The position numbers were made by a program, and so were the translations under genes. From assembly GCF_900604355.1 (NCBI RefSeq), contig NZ_UWOE01000001.1:2914001-2978000 (forward strand): DNA of 64,000 nucleotides, given 5' to 3'. Below the pieces are notes generated by a model. That model made no database searches. It was not told where the DNA came from and worked only from the letters and a program-made list of their open reading frames with translations. This document shows, one piece after another, positions 45,304 to 54,882 of the stretch. The first letter of the stretch is position 1. Each line of letters begins with the position of its first letter. Source of the DNA: Luxibacter massiliensis (GTDB lineage Bacteria; Bacillota; Clostridia; Lachnospirales; Lachnospiraceae).

Positions 45304-46746
45304 TTAATAGGATTTGCCCCAATATACCATGTGCTTCGCCGGCTTCCCACAGCATATGCAAACATCAGAAAGCTGTTCTTCATCCTCTGGGATACATCTG
45401 GAAGATGCCCCTAACGTCTGTGCCTTAATCTCGTCCTCACATTCCTGGCTGCCACACCACATAGCCTTTATGAACCCTCTGTTCTGCTGGAATTTCCGGT
45501 TCATTTCCTCCATTGTAACAGCGGCGTCAATATGAGAATCCAAAAATGCTTTTGCCCTGTCAAACATATCCCTCTGAATGTCCTCAAGGATTTCTGAAAG
45601 CTTTTCTGTAATCTCATCTAAAGATACTATTATCTTCTCTCTCGTATCCCGACGTACCACTACAACCTGATTCTGCTCTATGTCCTTTGGCCCTATCTCA
45701 ATACGGGTAGGAATCCCAAGCATTTCCTGCTCGCTGAATTTCCAGCCAGGACTCTTATCTGAATCGTCTATTTTCGCCTTGTATCCCGCCTCACTCAGCC
45801 TGCCAAGCAGCTCATTTGCTTTCTCCAGCACCCCTTCTTTGTGTTGTGCAATGGGAATAACCCTTGTCTGGATTGGTGCGATCCTTGGAGGCAGCACAAG
45901 TCCGCTGTCATCTCCATGCACCATGATAATGGCACCGATAATCCTTGTAGAAAGTCCCCAGGATGTCTCATAGACACTATGAAGCTCATTGTTTTTATCT
46001 GCGTATTTAATATCAAAGGCATCTGGAAAGGCATTTCCAAAGAAATGGCTGGTGGCAGATTGGAGCGCCTTCCCGTCGTGCATGAGGGCTTCTACAGTAT
46101 ATGTGTCACGGGCGCCCGCAAATTTCTCGCTCTCTGTCTTCCGTCCGGTTATAAGAGGAATGGCCAAATCTTCCTGTATAAAGTCCCTATATACATCCCG
46201 CATTGTCAGGGTTCTCTGCTCTGCCTCCTCATAGGTGGCATGGATCGTATGCCCCTCCTGCCACAAAAATTCCCTGGAGCGCAGAAAGGGCCTTGTTGTT
46301 TTCTCCCACCGGAGCACGGAGCACCACTGGTTCCAAACCTTCGGCAGGTCCCGGTAGGACTGCACGCTTTTACTCCACAAATCGCAAAACAGTGTCTCTG
46401 ATGTGGGGCGGATACAAAATCTCTCCTGAAGCCTCTCCAAACCACCATGAGTTACCCACGCCACTTCAGGGGCAAATCCCTCGATATGGTCCGCCTCCTT
46501 CTGGAGCAGTGTCTCTGGAATCAGGACAGGGAGATATACATTTTCTACGCCCGTATCTTTAAAACGTTTATCTAAATCAGCCTGTATATTCTCCCAGATT
46601 GCATAGCCGTTGGGAAGATAATTCAGGCACCCCTTTACACCAGAATAATCGCACAGTTTAGCTTCTCTCACCACATCCGTGTACCACTGCGCAAAATCCT
46701 CCTCCCTCGAGGTAATTGATTCCACTAATTTCTTATCCTTTGCCAT
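45304..46746 (-). CDS. proS: Prolyl-tRNA synthetase, archaeal/eukaryotic type
   Basis: Charges tRNA-Pro; 480 residues, without the editing insertion of the longer bacterial type. Class II motifs: LPNGYAIWENIQ (motif 1 region), RWEKTTRPFLRSREFLWQEGHT (motif 2) and GDDSGLVLPPRIAP (motif 3). The C-terminal zinc-like domain has ECEDEIKA and CICCGKPAKH and ends in the characteristic tyrosine. No T-box leader is present; the gene starts only about 40 bases after the TelA stop. Confidence 0.97.
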   Translation of the reverse strand: MAKDKKLVESITSREEDFAQWYTDVVREAKLCDYSGVKGCLNYLPNGYAIWENIQADLDKRFKDTGVENVYLPVLIPETLLQKEADHIEGFAPEVAWVTHGGLERLQERFCIRPTSETLFCDLWSKSVQSYRDLPKVWNQWCSVLRWEKTTRPFLRSREFLWQEGHTIHATYEEAEQRTLTMRDVYRDFIQEDLAIPLITGRKTESEKFAGARDTYTVEALMHDGKALQSATSHFFGNAFPDAFDIKYADKNNELHSVYETSWGLSTRIIGAIIMVHGDDSGLVLPPRIAPIQTRVIPIAQHKEGVLEKANELLGRLSEAGYKAKIDDSDKSPGWKFSEQEMLGIPTRIEIGPKDIEQNQVVVVRRDTREKIIVSLDEITEKLSEILEDIQRDMFDRAKAFLDSHIDAAVTMEEMNRKFQQNRGFIKAMWCGSQECEDEIKAQTLGASSRCIPEDEEQLSDVCICCGKPAKHMVYWGKSY

Positions 46747-46789
46747 AGTTAGTCTCCTTTTCTTAATATCCGGGACTTTCCCGTTTTCA

Positions 46790-47914
46790 CTATAGCTGAA
46801 GCAGTTTCTGCTTCAGCTCACCCTCCAGCCGGATCATCTCCCGCTCAGCCTCCTGGCGTTTTTGGCGGCCCTCCTGCTGGATATGCATCACCTCATCGAG
46901 AGTACTGATCAAAGATTCATTGGTTGCTTTTAATGTCTCTATATCTACAATCCCTCTTTCGGACTCCCGGGCAGTCTCTACTGTAGCCATCTTCAGCTTC
47001 TCCGCATTCTTCTTCAGCAATTCGTTTGTCATGTCTGTCACCTCGCGCTGAGCCGCAGCAGCCTGTGCAGAATGCTCCACACCAAGAGCCAGAACCATCT
47101 GGCTTTTCCAGAGAGGTATTGTGTTCACAATTGTAGACTGTATTTTCTCCACCATCAGTGTATCATTGCCTTGTACAAGCCGGATCTGGGGAGCCGTCTG
47201 TATAGAGATCGTCCTTGTCAGCTCAAGATCATGAATTTTTTTCTCAAACCTGCTGCACATAGAATCCAGATCCCTGGCGGCCTGTGCATCCTCTGGAAGT
47301 CCGCTGTTCTTTGCTTTTAAAAGAAGCTGAGGCAGAGATACTGCCCTGACTTCCCCCAGCTTCTTTTTCCCCGCCAATATATACATAGAAAGTTCTTTAA
47401 AATATGTCAGGTTTACCTCATACATTTTATCCAGAAGTGCAATATCCTTCATCAGCTGTACCTGATGGTTCTCAAGCACCTTGCAGATCTGGTTAATATT
47501 GGTCTCCGCTTTGGCATACTTGGCCCGCATGGCAGTGATCTTATTAGATGTTTTCTTAAAAATCCCCAGAAACCCTTTCGATTCTTCTTCGTCAAAATCC
47601 CGGAGTTCCCTCACCACCCCCGAAAGCAGTTCTCCTACCTCTCCTAAATCCTTTGTTTTCACATTTTCGAGAGCCGCCTCAGAAAAATCAGCCATTTTCC
47701 TCTGTGTCCCCGCACCATATTGCAGTATCACAGAGGAATTGGACAAGTCAATTTGAGAGGCAAAATTATCCACTGCCCGCCTCTCCTCCTCAGACAAAAC
47801 ACTGTCATCAAAAACAGGTTTCTCCTCCACAGGCCGCACTTCTTCTTTTCCCTCTGGAAAAGGCTCCAGAGTGAGCGTGGGCGTTGTGGCAAACTGTTCA
47901 AATTCGTTGTTCAT
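46790..47914 (-). CDS. TelA/toxic-anion-resistance family protein
   Basis: A 374-residue soluble helical protein. It matches the TelA family pattern: YGAGTQRKMADFSEAALENVKTKDLGEVGELL, then a long coiled-coil body and TNELLKKNAEKLKMATVETARESERGIVDIETLK near the C-terminus. The family was named from tellurite resistance but its general role is a cell-envelope stress response. ATG 47914 follows GGAGG at seven bases; a 14-codon extension is not supported. Paired with the XpaC-like gene upstream, a common arrangement. Confidence 0.9.
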   Translation of the reverse strand: MNNEFEQFATTPTLTLEPFPEGKEEVRPVEEKPVFDDSVLSEEERRAVDNFASQIDLSNSSVILQYGAGTQRKMADFSEAALENVKTKDLGEVGELLSGVVRELRDFDEEESKGFLGIFKKTSNKITAMRAKYAKAETNINQICKVLENHQVQLMKDIALLDKMYEVNLTYFKELSMYILAGKKKLGEVRAVSLPQLLLKAKNSGLPEDAQAARDLDSMCSRFEKKIHDLELTRTISIQTAPQIRLVQGNDTLMVEKIQSTIVNTIPLWKSQMVLALGVEHSAQAAAAQREVTDMTNELLKKNAEKLKMATVETARESERGIVDIETLKATNESLISTLDEVMHIQQEGRQKRQEAEREMIRLEGELKQKLLQL

Positions 47915-47980
47915 TTTATTCCTCCATTTGGCAAAAGTGAATCCCAGGACGGGCATTCATTAAACCCAAAGATATTCCGA

Positions 47981-49273
47981 TTAAAAGTCATCCCGTGTCA
48001 GCCCTTCCTGGGCCAGCATTGTATTAAGCACGGAAATATCAGCAGATACATCCCATGCCGTATCCTGAAACAGGCTGTCCAGCAGCTTCTCAAAGGCTAT
48101 ATTCAGAGTATCCAGTGTATTCTCGATCTCACCTTTAGAGGAAAGGATATTCTCCCCCTGCACAGGCTGTGCATCCAGCTCCTCGTATGCCTCCAGCAGC
48201 TTGACCGTAGTGGGAAGATAATACTCCATCAGCCTCCTCACATCCGGTATACAGTCAGGGTTCTGCTCTACTCTGTCAAAAATCCTGTCGACTAACATTT
48301 CTATCCGGGATATTTTTGCTGAAATCTCTTCTCCCAAAATAGCATCATTGCATTCCCGGATCTTCCTGACATATTCGTCACCCGCCTGTATGACCTCCTG
48401 TACCTGCGGATCCAATGCCTGCTGTTTGCTTGCACGGCGTTCTCTGGCCAACTCTTCCTCCTTCTTCTGCTCTTCCATCCGCATCATCAGGTCTGTATAC
48501 TGTATATACGCATCATTACTTACTATCAGGCATGTTTTCTGCCTGTCTAAATGCCCCTGCTTAAACCATCCCTTCTGTATCATTCTTTCTATATCCTTAA
48601 CCGCATACTTGACAGACTTCTTGCTGCTTTCTGCCAGTTCTTTAATTTCACAGTACTCTTTCCCCTCCATCTGCCTGATATATGCTTTAAACCGCTTGAT
48701 TCTGCCCAGCAGCGCAGTCCCCCTGCTGCCTAGAATAATGCCGCCCAGTGTAAAAATAGCCAGCATACCTGTCAGAATGGCGCCCCCAGCGCCAAACTCC
48801 CCTGTCACGGCTGCACCAATTAAAGTAAAGATCCCCATGAGCAGCATAATCAAAGTCACGACGCCCCCTGCTGCCGCCAGAAAAATCCCTTCTGCCTGTA
48901 CACCTGCAGTCTTTTTGAACAGCTCAGAATATTTCCTCTCTGCCACAGCAGTCTGAGCCTGGCCCGGCTCCGGTTTCTTTATATCCCTGCCATATGCCTG
49001 TCCGTCCTGTTTCCCATAATAGCGGTACTTATCCCAGGCCTGCCCTCTTCTTCCCTTTTGCTGTGCCTGGCTTCTGGCCTGCTCTTTCATATTCTGTGCA
49101 GTCCTGTCCACAGCGTCGCCTACATTTTGGAAACTTCTCCCGAGGCTATCCATGGCACCATTTATTGTATTTGAAATCGTCTGGTTCAGCCTGTTAAAGT
49201 CTCTGGAATCAACCGCATCCTGTACTGTCCTGCGAATGTCTTCACCAAACCTCTCCCAATCCTGATATGACAT
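47981..49273 (-). CDS. XpaC-like membrane protein
   Basis: A 430-residue protein of the XpaC/5-bromo-4-chloroindolyl-phosphate hydrolysis family. The N-terminal 120 residues are soluble (MSYQDWERFGEDIRRTVQDAVD). Two hydrophobic segments follow (about residues 135-190: GIFLAAAGGVVTLIMLLMGIF, and AGGAILTGMLAIFTLGGIIL). A long helical C-terminal domain begins with the wing-like YCEIKELAESSKKSVKYAVKD and ends in coiled coil. ATG 49273 has AGGTGG upstream; a longer frame starts only at TTG. Works with TelA in an unknown envelope function. Confidence 0.85.
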   Translation of the reverse strand: MSYQDWERFGEDIRRTVQDAVDSRDFNRLNQTISNTINGAMDSLGRSFQNVGDAVDRTAQNMKEQARSQAQQKGRRGQAWDKYRYYGKQDGQAYGRDIKKPEPGQAQTAVAERKYSELFKKTAGVQAEGIFLAAAGGVVTLIMLLMGIFTLIGAAVTGEFGAGGAILTGMLAIFTLGGIILGSRGTALLGRIKRFKAYIRQMEGKEYCEIKELAESSKKSVKYAVKDIERMIQKGWFKQGHLDRQKTCLIVSNDAYIQYTDLMMRMEEQKKEEELARERRASKQQALDPQVQEVIQAGDEYVRKIRECNDAILGEEISAKISRIEMLVDRIFDRVEQNPDCIPDVRRLMEYYLPTTVKLLEAYEELDAQPVQGENILSSKGEIENTLDTLNIAFEKLLDSLFQDTAWDVSADISVLNTMLAQEGLTRDDF

Positions 49274-49430
49274 ATCTTCCACCTGTGCTTTCCGTCTTGC
49301 TTTTACAATAAAGTATACTGGATATACTTTCAAAAATCAATGTACTTGACCTCTTTCTTCGTTTGTATGATAATCAGTGTAGTCAGATTCTTCTGAAAAG
49401 TCAAGACTGCTGCAGGAAGGAGCAAATGAA

Positions 49431-50177
49431 ATGATACCTGAAATTTTATATGAAGATGAGGATATACTAGTGTGTGTTAAGCCGCCGGGTCTCCCTACCC
49501 AAAGCGGCCGTATTGGAACCCCCGATATGGTCAGTGTCTTAAAGAACCACCTATACCGGCAGGGAAAGAGACAGATATCTGCGCAGACCTCCCCTGTATC
49601 CAACCTTAATACATCCCCATATCTGGCCGTCATACACAGGCTGGACCAACCCGTAGAAGGACTTCTGGTATTTGCCAAAACCCCTGCCGCTGCCCGCGGC
49701 CTGAACATCCAGCTAACTACAGGAGGCTTTGGCAAACATTACCGGGCGCTGCTCACAGCCATCCCCCCCAAGCCAGAAGGGGATATTGAGGATTATCTCC
49801 TGAAAGATAAGGCCTCCAATACTTCCCGGGTCTGCCCTCCCGATGCCCCCGGCGCCAAAAAAGCCTCTCTGCATTATAAAATCATAGAGACATATGATTC
49901 CTGTGCCCTGGCAGAAATTACCCTCCGCTCTGGAAGGCATCATCAGATCCGGGTGCAGATGGCGCACCTGGGATGTCCCATCATGGGGGACTTAAAATAC
50001 GGAACCCTGCTCCCCCCTAGTTCATCACTGGCAGCATTTACCAGGCAGAGAAGGCTTTGGCTTGTCGCCTGCCGTCTGTCTTTTTTACACCCCCGAACAA
50101 ACAAGCCGCTTAAGTTCCAGTTAAACCGGCTGCAGTCATTTGCAGACATAGCTGCCGGAAAAATGGATATCTCATGA
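49431..50177 (+). CDS. RluA-family pseudouridine synthase
   Basis: Isomerises uridine to pseudouridine in RNA; 248 residues. The catalytic aspartate is in AVIHRLDQPVEGLLVFAKT, and the family motifs KPPGLPTQSG and LRSGRHHQIRVQMAHLGCPIMGD are present. There is no S4 domain. AAGGAG precedes ATG 49431. The position modified (23S rRNA or tRNA) cannot be told. Confidence 0.92.
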   Translation: MIPEILYEDEDILVCVKPPGLPTQSGRIGTPDMVSVLKNHLYRQGKRQISAQTSPVSNLNTSPYLAVIHRLDQPVEGLLVFAKTPAAARGLNIQLTTGGFGKHYRALLTAIPPKPEGDIEDYLLKDKASNTSRVCPPDAPGAKKASLHYKIIETYDSCALAEITLRSGRHHQIRVQMAHLGCPIMGDLKYGTLLPPSSSLAAFTRQRRLWLVACRLSFLHPRTNKPLKFQLNRLQSFADIAAGKMDIS

Positions 50178-50210
50178 CAGAACGCCTGTAATCCCCCAAA
50201 TAGCCAAAGA

Positions 50211-50329
50211 CCCCGATGCAGGCATAGGGGCGTCAAACTAGCGGCGATACAAATATCGGGGGATCAGACCCCCCGAGGCAGTCGCCAGGGTGACATGTAA
50301 GCATGTCCCCCCGGCCCGTTGCTGGGGCA
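50211..50329. repeat. Family A structured repeat, copy 3, with leading hairpin
   Basis: A 60-base element (50270-50329) aligns end to end with copies 1 and 2 but at about three quarters identity. The core GACATG/CATGTC is kept, and A-T pairs of the other copies are replaced by G-C pairs (GCCAGGG with CCCCGGC), so the fold is preserved. A hairpin near 50211-50232 precedes it. It lies between the convergent rluA-type gene and spoVG. Confidence 0.75.
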
Positions 50330-50339
50330 CATAAAACAA

Positions 50340-50368
50340 GGCCGCTGCAGTTACTAACCGCAGCAGCC
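50340..50368. terminator. Two-way terminator between the pseudouridine synthase and spoVG
   Basis: Stem GGCCGCTGC/GCAGCAGCC with one mismatch, T-rich on both sides (TTTCTCTTATTT on the plus strand, TTGTTTTAT on the minus strand). Confidence 0.75.
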
Positions 50369-50382
50369 TTTCTCTTATTTGT

Positions 50383-50676
50383 TTACATTTCCCCAATAAC
50401 CATTCCCATTTCTGGTTCTTCTTCAACCGCTTCTGTATATTTCTCCAGAATGGTACTTTGAATTCTCTCTCTGGTGCCAGAATTGATAGGATGTGCAATG
50501 TCCCTGTACTCACCATCCAGGGCCTTTTTGCTTGGCATAGCTATAAACAAACCTTTCTCACCCTCAATCACCTTAATATCATGAACTACAAATTCATCAT
50601 CAATGGTGATTGAAACAACCGCCTTTAGCTTGCCCTCCTTTGCTACCCTGCGCACACGCACGTCTGTGATCTGCAT
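50383..50676 (-). CDS. spoVG: SpoVG, RNA-binding regulator
   Basis: A 97-residue single-domain protein. It opens with MQITDVRVRRV and has VVSITIDDEFVVHDIKVIEG, LFIAMPSKK and DIAHPINS, all conserved in SpoVG. It affects septation during sporulation and post-transcriptional control. ATG 50676 lies nine bases after GGAGA; a 23-codon extension covers the ribosome site. It follows glgD, but with a 71-base gap. Confidence 0.96.
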   Translation of the reverse strand: MQITDVRVRRVAKEGKLKAVVSITIDDEFVVHDIKVIEGEKGLFIAMPSKKALDGEYRDIAHPINSGTRERIQSTILEKYTEAVEEEPEMGMVIGEM

Positions 50677-50747
50677 AAATTCAAGTCTCCTTTCTCCGCC
50701 TGCATTAGCCTGCAGCCTATTGAGCAGAGCCTCAATAGACATCACCT

Positions 50748-51866
50748 TTATAATGCATACCGTTCGTTTTTCTCAACTACCACTTTCACGCCATTCTCAC
50801 CAACATGCCTTGTGTTTGCTCTAATTGTCCCACGGCTCTCAACGACACAGTTCTCAATATATGTATTGTCCCCAAGATAGACATCGTTCAGAATAATAGA
50901 GTTTTTAATCACACAATTGTTACCGACAAATACCTTTTTAAATATTACAGAATTCTCAACTGTACCATTAATGATACTTCCACTTCCAACCAAGCTATTC
51001 TTCACCACGGCCCCCGGGTTATATTTTGCTGGGGGCAGGTCACTTACCTTGGAATTAACTGGTGGAAGCTCTCTGAAGAAGTAGTTGCGGACTTCGGGTT
51101 TCAGGAAATCCATATTTGTCTGATAATATGCATCTACTGTTGAAATGTTGTTCCAGTAGCTGTTTATCTTATAACCGTATATCTTCTTCAGATTCTTATA
51201 ACGAATCAAAATATCGGTTACAAAATCGTGTCTCTCCTCCTCGGCGCAGTGTTCTATAAGATCTATCAGCTGCCTCCTGCGGATGATGTATATCCCTGTT
51301 GAGATAGTCTGGGAATGGGCCACCATCGGCTTCTCCTCGAAGTCTTTGATCCGTGCCGTTTCATTCATCCGCACTGTGCCAAAACGCGTTGCATCCTCCC
51401 CAGCCTCCAAATCTTTACAAACGACAGTAATGTCCGCCTTTTTGGCTATATGGTATTCAAGCACCTTATTGTAATCCAGCTTGTACACTGCATCCCCGGA
51501 TGTGATGATCACATAGGGTTCGTGACACTTTTTCAAAAAGTCAAGATTCTGGTAGATGGCATCTGCTGTACCCCGGTACCAATAACCATTCTCCGCCGTA
51601 ATCGTGGGGGTAAATACAAATAATCCTCCCTGTTTTCTTCCAAAGTCCCACCATTTAGAAGAATTCAAATGCTCATTCAGCGACCTGGCATTATACTGTG
51701 TCAGAACAGCCACCTTCTGAATATGTGAATTCGACATATTGCTCAGGGCAAAATCAATCGCCCTGTAACTTCCAGCCATAGGCATGGCAGCCACTGCGCG
51801 CCTGGATGTCAGCTCCAGCATCCTCCTGTTGTTGCCCCCTGCCAGAATTATCCCTACTGCTCTCAT
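50748..51866 (-). CDS. glgD: GlgD, regulatory subunit of ADP-glucose pyrophosphorylase
   Basis: A 372-residue paralogue of GlgC that modulates glycogen precursor synthesis. ILAGGNNRRMLELTSRRAVAAMPMAGSYRAIDFALSNM shows the nucleotidyltransferase fold with changed catalytic loop (NNRRM in place of GxGTRL). The C-terminal left-handed beta helix has repeats such as GSGSIINGTVENS. It overlaps the glgC stop by four bases, so the two subunits are made together. Confidence 0.95.
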   Translation of the reverse strand: MRAVGIILAGGNNRRMLELTSRRAVAAMPMAGSYRAIDFALSNMSNSHIQKVAVLTQYNARSLNEHLNSSKWWDFGRKQGGLFVFTPTITAENGYWYRGTADAIYQNLDFLKKCHEPYVIITSGDAVYKLDYNKVLEYHIAKKADITVVCKDLEAGEDATRFGTVRMNETARIKDFEEKPMVAHSQTISTGIYIIRRRQLIDLIEHCAEEERHDFVTDILIRYKNLKKIYGYKINSYWNNISTVDAYYQTNMDFLKPEVRNYFFRELPPVNSKVSDLPPAKYNPGAVVKNSLVGSGSIINGTVENSVIFKKVFVGNNCVIKNSIILNDVYLGDNTYIENCVVESRGTIRANTRHVGENGVKVVVEKNERYAL

Positions 51867-53137
51867 ACACTTTCACCTGCCTTTATTAATGTCTCACCGC
51901 TTGCAAGTACTCCATCACTGTAATCATCTATGGATGTAACACCACTAATGGCGGTATTCTTACCAATCTGTACGCCGGACGGTATCCGCGAATTCTCTCC
52001 CACAGTTGCAAGTCCGCCGCTGTATATATGGGGCTTCTCTCTGTTGGGAACCTCGCTGCCTATACCAATCACCACATTGTCTGCAATGTCTGTGCCCTCC
52101 GCGATAATTGCCTTATCTATCACACAATTATCCCCTATTTTTACATTACGCATAATGATAGAATCCCGGATGATACTTCCCTTGCCGACAGTCACCCCGC
52201 TTCCAAGCACAGAACTGTGGATCTCCCCATAAATCTCTGAGCCATTACTTATAATACATCTGTCAACAACAGACTGTTCTGAAATATACTGGGGCGGGAT
52301 ATTGGCGCTGTTCGTATAGATTTTCCAAAACTCTTCATATAGGTTAAACTCAGGGATAATATCGATCAGCTCCATATTAGCCTCCCAATATGAGCTGAGG
52401 GTTCCCACATCCTTCCAGTATCCGTTATACTCATATGCAAACAGCCTCTTGCCATGCTCATGGCAATATGGGATGATATGCTTTCCAAAATCACAGTTGG
52501 GCTGCTCTGACAATTTAAGCAGCGCATCCTTTAGTACCGGCCAGCTGAATATGTAAATCCCCATTGACGCCAGGTTGCTGCTGGGCTGTTCAGGTTTCTC
52601 CTCAAATTCCTTAATCCTGCTTTCTTCATCTGTAACGACAATTCCAAAGCGGCTGGCCTCTTCCATGGGAACAGGCATAGCGGCTATGGTCACATCCGCC
52701 TTGTTCGCCTTGTGGAAATCTAACATCACTTCATAATCCATCTTATATATATGGTCCCCAGATAAAATCAGTACATAATCAGGATTGTATGTCTCCATGT
52801 AATCCAGATTCTGGTAAATGGCATTCGCCGTGCCAGTATACCACTCACTGCTTGTACTCTTTTCATATGGGGAAAGTATAGTCACGCCTCCAACATTGCG
52901 GTCCAAATCCCATGGGATGCCAATCCCTATATGTGTATTCAATCTTAAAGGCTGGTACTGTGTCAATACTCCTACAGTATCCACGCCTGAATTTATACAG
53001 TTACTAAGCGGAAAATCAATAATACGGTACTTCCCCCCAAAAGCTACGGCCGGCTTGGCCACTTTTGCGGTAAGAACACCGAGTCGACTGCCTTGTCCGC
53101 CAGCTAACAGCATAGCAATCATTTCCTTCTTAATCAT
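51863..53137 (-). CDS. glgC: Glucose-1-phosphate adenylyltransferase
   Basis: Makes ADP-glucose for glycogen; 424 residues. Catalytic loop LLAGGQGSRLGVLTAKVAKPAV, GTANAIYQN and VLILSGDHIYKMDY are as in active enzymes, and KEFEEKP is present. A C-terminal beta-helix regulatory domain follows. ATG 53137 has AGGTG upstream and a promoter candidate about 35 bases further. First gene of the glgC-glgD unit. Confidence 0.97.
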   Translation of the reverse strand: MIKKEMIAMLLAGGQGSRLGVLTAKVAKPAVAFGGKYRIIDFPLSNCINSGVDTVGVLTQYQPLRLNTHIGIGIPWDLDRNVGGVTILSPYEKSTSSEWYTGTANAIYQNLDYMETYNPDYVLILSGDHIYKMDYEVMLDFHKANKADVTIAAMPVPMEEASRFGIVVTDEESRIKEFEEKPEQPSSNLASMGIYIFSWPVLKDALLKLSEQPNCDFGKHIIPYCHEHGKRLFAYEYNGYWKDVGTLSSYWEANMELIDIIPEFNLYEEFWKIYTNSANIPPQYISEQSVVDRCIISNGSEIYGEIHSSVLGSGVTVGKGSIIRDSIIMRNVKIGDNCVIDKAIIAEGTDIADNVVIGIGSEVPNREKPHIYSGGLATVGENSRIPSGVQIGKNTAISGVTSIDDYSDGVLASGETLIKAGESV

Positions 53138-53168
53138 GTCGTCACCTCGTTTCTAGTTAATTGCATTC

Positions 53169-53196
53169 ATTATAACACATATTTTCTTTCTGTGCA
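53169..53196 (-). promoter_or_regulatory. Promoter of glgC-glgD
   Basis: On the minus strand TATAAT (53174-53169) and TGCACA (53196-53191, 4 of 6) with a 16-base spacer. Confidence 0.55.
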
Positions 53197-53338
53197 CATT
53201 TTTTACATTTTTTTAGCTTAAATTTTAACCTTTTTGTAAATTTTGCACAAAAAGAACTTCTTTAAAAATTCCCCACATATAGTATAATATAAAAAGTGGT
53301 TGTCGTTTATGACCATTTTCAAGAAATTTGTGTAATAG

Positions 53339-53368
53339 TTTAGTATCTTTACGCATAACAGATATAAT
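53339..53368 (+). promoter_or_regulatory. Promoter of murC
   Basis: A perfect -10 TATAAT at 53363-53368 with only a weak -35 (TTAGTA, 53339-53344) at 18 bases. murC starts about 53 bases downstream. Confidence 0.45.
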
Positions 53369-53420
53369 TTAAGGCCGCTGTCTGGACTATTACAAATTTA
53401 TTAAGGGAAGGAAATTATTT

Positions 53421-54797
53421 ATGTATAAAATTGATTTTGAAAAGCCAATCCACATACACTTTATAGGAATTGGCGGTATCAGTATGAGCGGACTGGCTGA
53501 AATATTGCTGAAAGAAGGTTTTACAGTTTCCGGTTCAGATTCCAGGAAATCACCATTAACTATACAATTAGAGGAAAAAGGCGCTCAGATTTTTTATGGA
53601 CAGAAGGCAGAAAATATCATTGACGGCATTCAGTGCATTGTCTATACTGCCGCCATTAGCCGTGATAATGCAGAACTTATTGAAGCCGTTTCTAAAAAGA
53701 TCCCCATGCTGTCCCGCGCTGAACTTCTTGGCCAGCTCATGAAAAATTATGAGACACCTATTGCAGTTTCTGGTACCCATGGAAAAACTACTACTACGTC
53801 CATGATTTCGCATATACTCCTGGAAGGCAAAACAGACCCTACTATATCAGTAGGAGGAATCCTTAAAGCAATCGGCGGAAATATCCGTGTGGGCAGTTCA
53901 GGTACCTTCATAACTGAAGCCTGCGAGTATACAAACAGTTTTCTGCATTTCTTCCCTAAAATAAGCGTCATACTCAATGTAGAAGAAGACCATTTAGATT
54001 TTTTTAAAGATCTCGAAGATATCCGCCATTCATTCCACCAGTTCGCCGCACTGCTCCCTGCTGACGGAACGCTGGTCCTCAACGCAGATATTAAAGACAG
54101 CTCAGAAATTTGTGACGGGCTGAACTGCCATATTATACGCTACGGCAGCTCGGCGGATGCAGACTACAGCGCCCGTAACATCCAGTATGATGAAAAGGGG
54201 AGAGTTTCTTTTGACCTTGTGCGCCGCGGCACCCTGGCAGAACATATCGCCCTTTCCGTTACCGGAGACCACAATGTATCCAACGCCCTCTCTTCAATAG
54301 CAGTGGCAGAGCTGCTTCATATCCCTATGGATGTGATCCAGAAAGGGCTGCTGTCCTTTTCAGGCACTGACCGCCGTTTTGAATACAAGGGAACTGTGGG
54401 CGGCGTTACAATCGTAGATGATTATGCTCATCATCCAACTGAAATTACCGCCACTCTAAAGGCAGCGCAGCACTATCCCCATCAAAAACTCTGGTGTGTG
54501 TTCCAACCCCATACCTACACTAGGACTAAGGCTTTTTTCCGTGAATTTGCCGAGGCCCTGTCTCACGCTGACCATGTAGTTTTAGCGGATATTTATGCAG
54601 CGCGGGAAACAGATACCCTTGGCATCTCGTCCCAGGACCTTGCGGGGGAGATCCGTACTCTGGGGACCGATGTCCATTACTTCCCTTCCTTTAACGATAT
54701 CGAGAATTTCCTCCGTACAAATTGTTCTTCCGGAGATTTGTTGATAACTATGGGGGCAGGGGATGTTGTAAACATCGGAGAAGATCTCTTAAAATAG
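53421..54797 (+). CDS. murC: UDP-N-acetylmuramate-L-alanine ligase
   Basis: Adds L-alanine to UDP-MurNAc in peptidoglycan synthesis; 458 residues. N-terminal UDP-binding GIGGISMSGLAEILL, P-loop GTHGKTTTTSMI, NVEEDHLDFF and the C-terminal VDDYAHHPTEI, FQPHTYTRTKAF. The next unit, dnaD-dnaC-prs, starts from its own promoter 146 bases downstream. Confidence 0.98.
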   Translation: MYKIDFEKPIHIHFIGIGGISMSGLAEILLKEGFTVSGSDSRKSPLTIQLEEKGAQIFYGQKAENIIDGIQCIVYTAAISRDNAELIEAVSKKIPMLSRAELLGQLMKNYETPIAVSGTHGKTTTTSMISHILLEGKTDPTISVGGILKAIGGNIRVGSSGTFITEACEYTNSFLHFFPKISVILNVEEDHLDFFKDLEDIRHSFHQFAALLPADGTLVLNADIKDSSEICDGLNCHIIRYGSSADADYSARNIQYDEKGRVSFDLVRRGTLAEHIALSVTGDHNVSNALSSIAVAELLHIPMDVIQKGLLSFSGTDRRFEYKGTVGGVTIVDDYAHHPTEITATLKAAQHYPHQKLWCVFQPHTYTRTKAFFREFAEALSHADHVVLADIYAARETDTLGISSQDLAGEIRTLGTDVHYFPSFNDIENFLRTNCSSGDLLITMGAGDVVNIGEDLLK

Positions 54798-54800
54798 GAC

Positions 54801-54853
54801 TTATCCACATTTTCCACACAGAGTTATCTACAAAAAACCTTGAGTTACCCACG
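54801..54853. promoter_or_regulatory. Cluster of DnaA-box-like sequences before dnaD
   Basis: On the plus strand: TTATCCACA at 54801-54809 (perfect match to TTATNCACA), TTTTCCACA at 54810-54818, TTATCTACA at 54824-54832 (one mismatch each) and TTACCCACG at 54845-54853 (two mismatches). All point the same way; three of them are spaced 23 and 21 bases apart. They end 33 bases before the -10 of the dnaD promoter. Confidence 0.7.
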
Positions 54854-54882
54854 AAAAAGTGCTTTTTCCATCTTCAATATGG

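Noticed and set aside
46747..46789. T-box leader of proS
   Set aside because: The gap is only about 40 bases, far too short.
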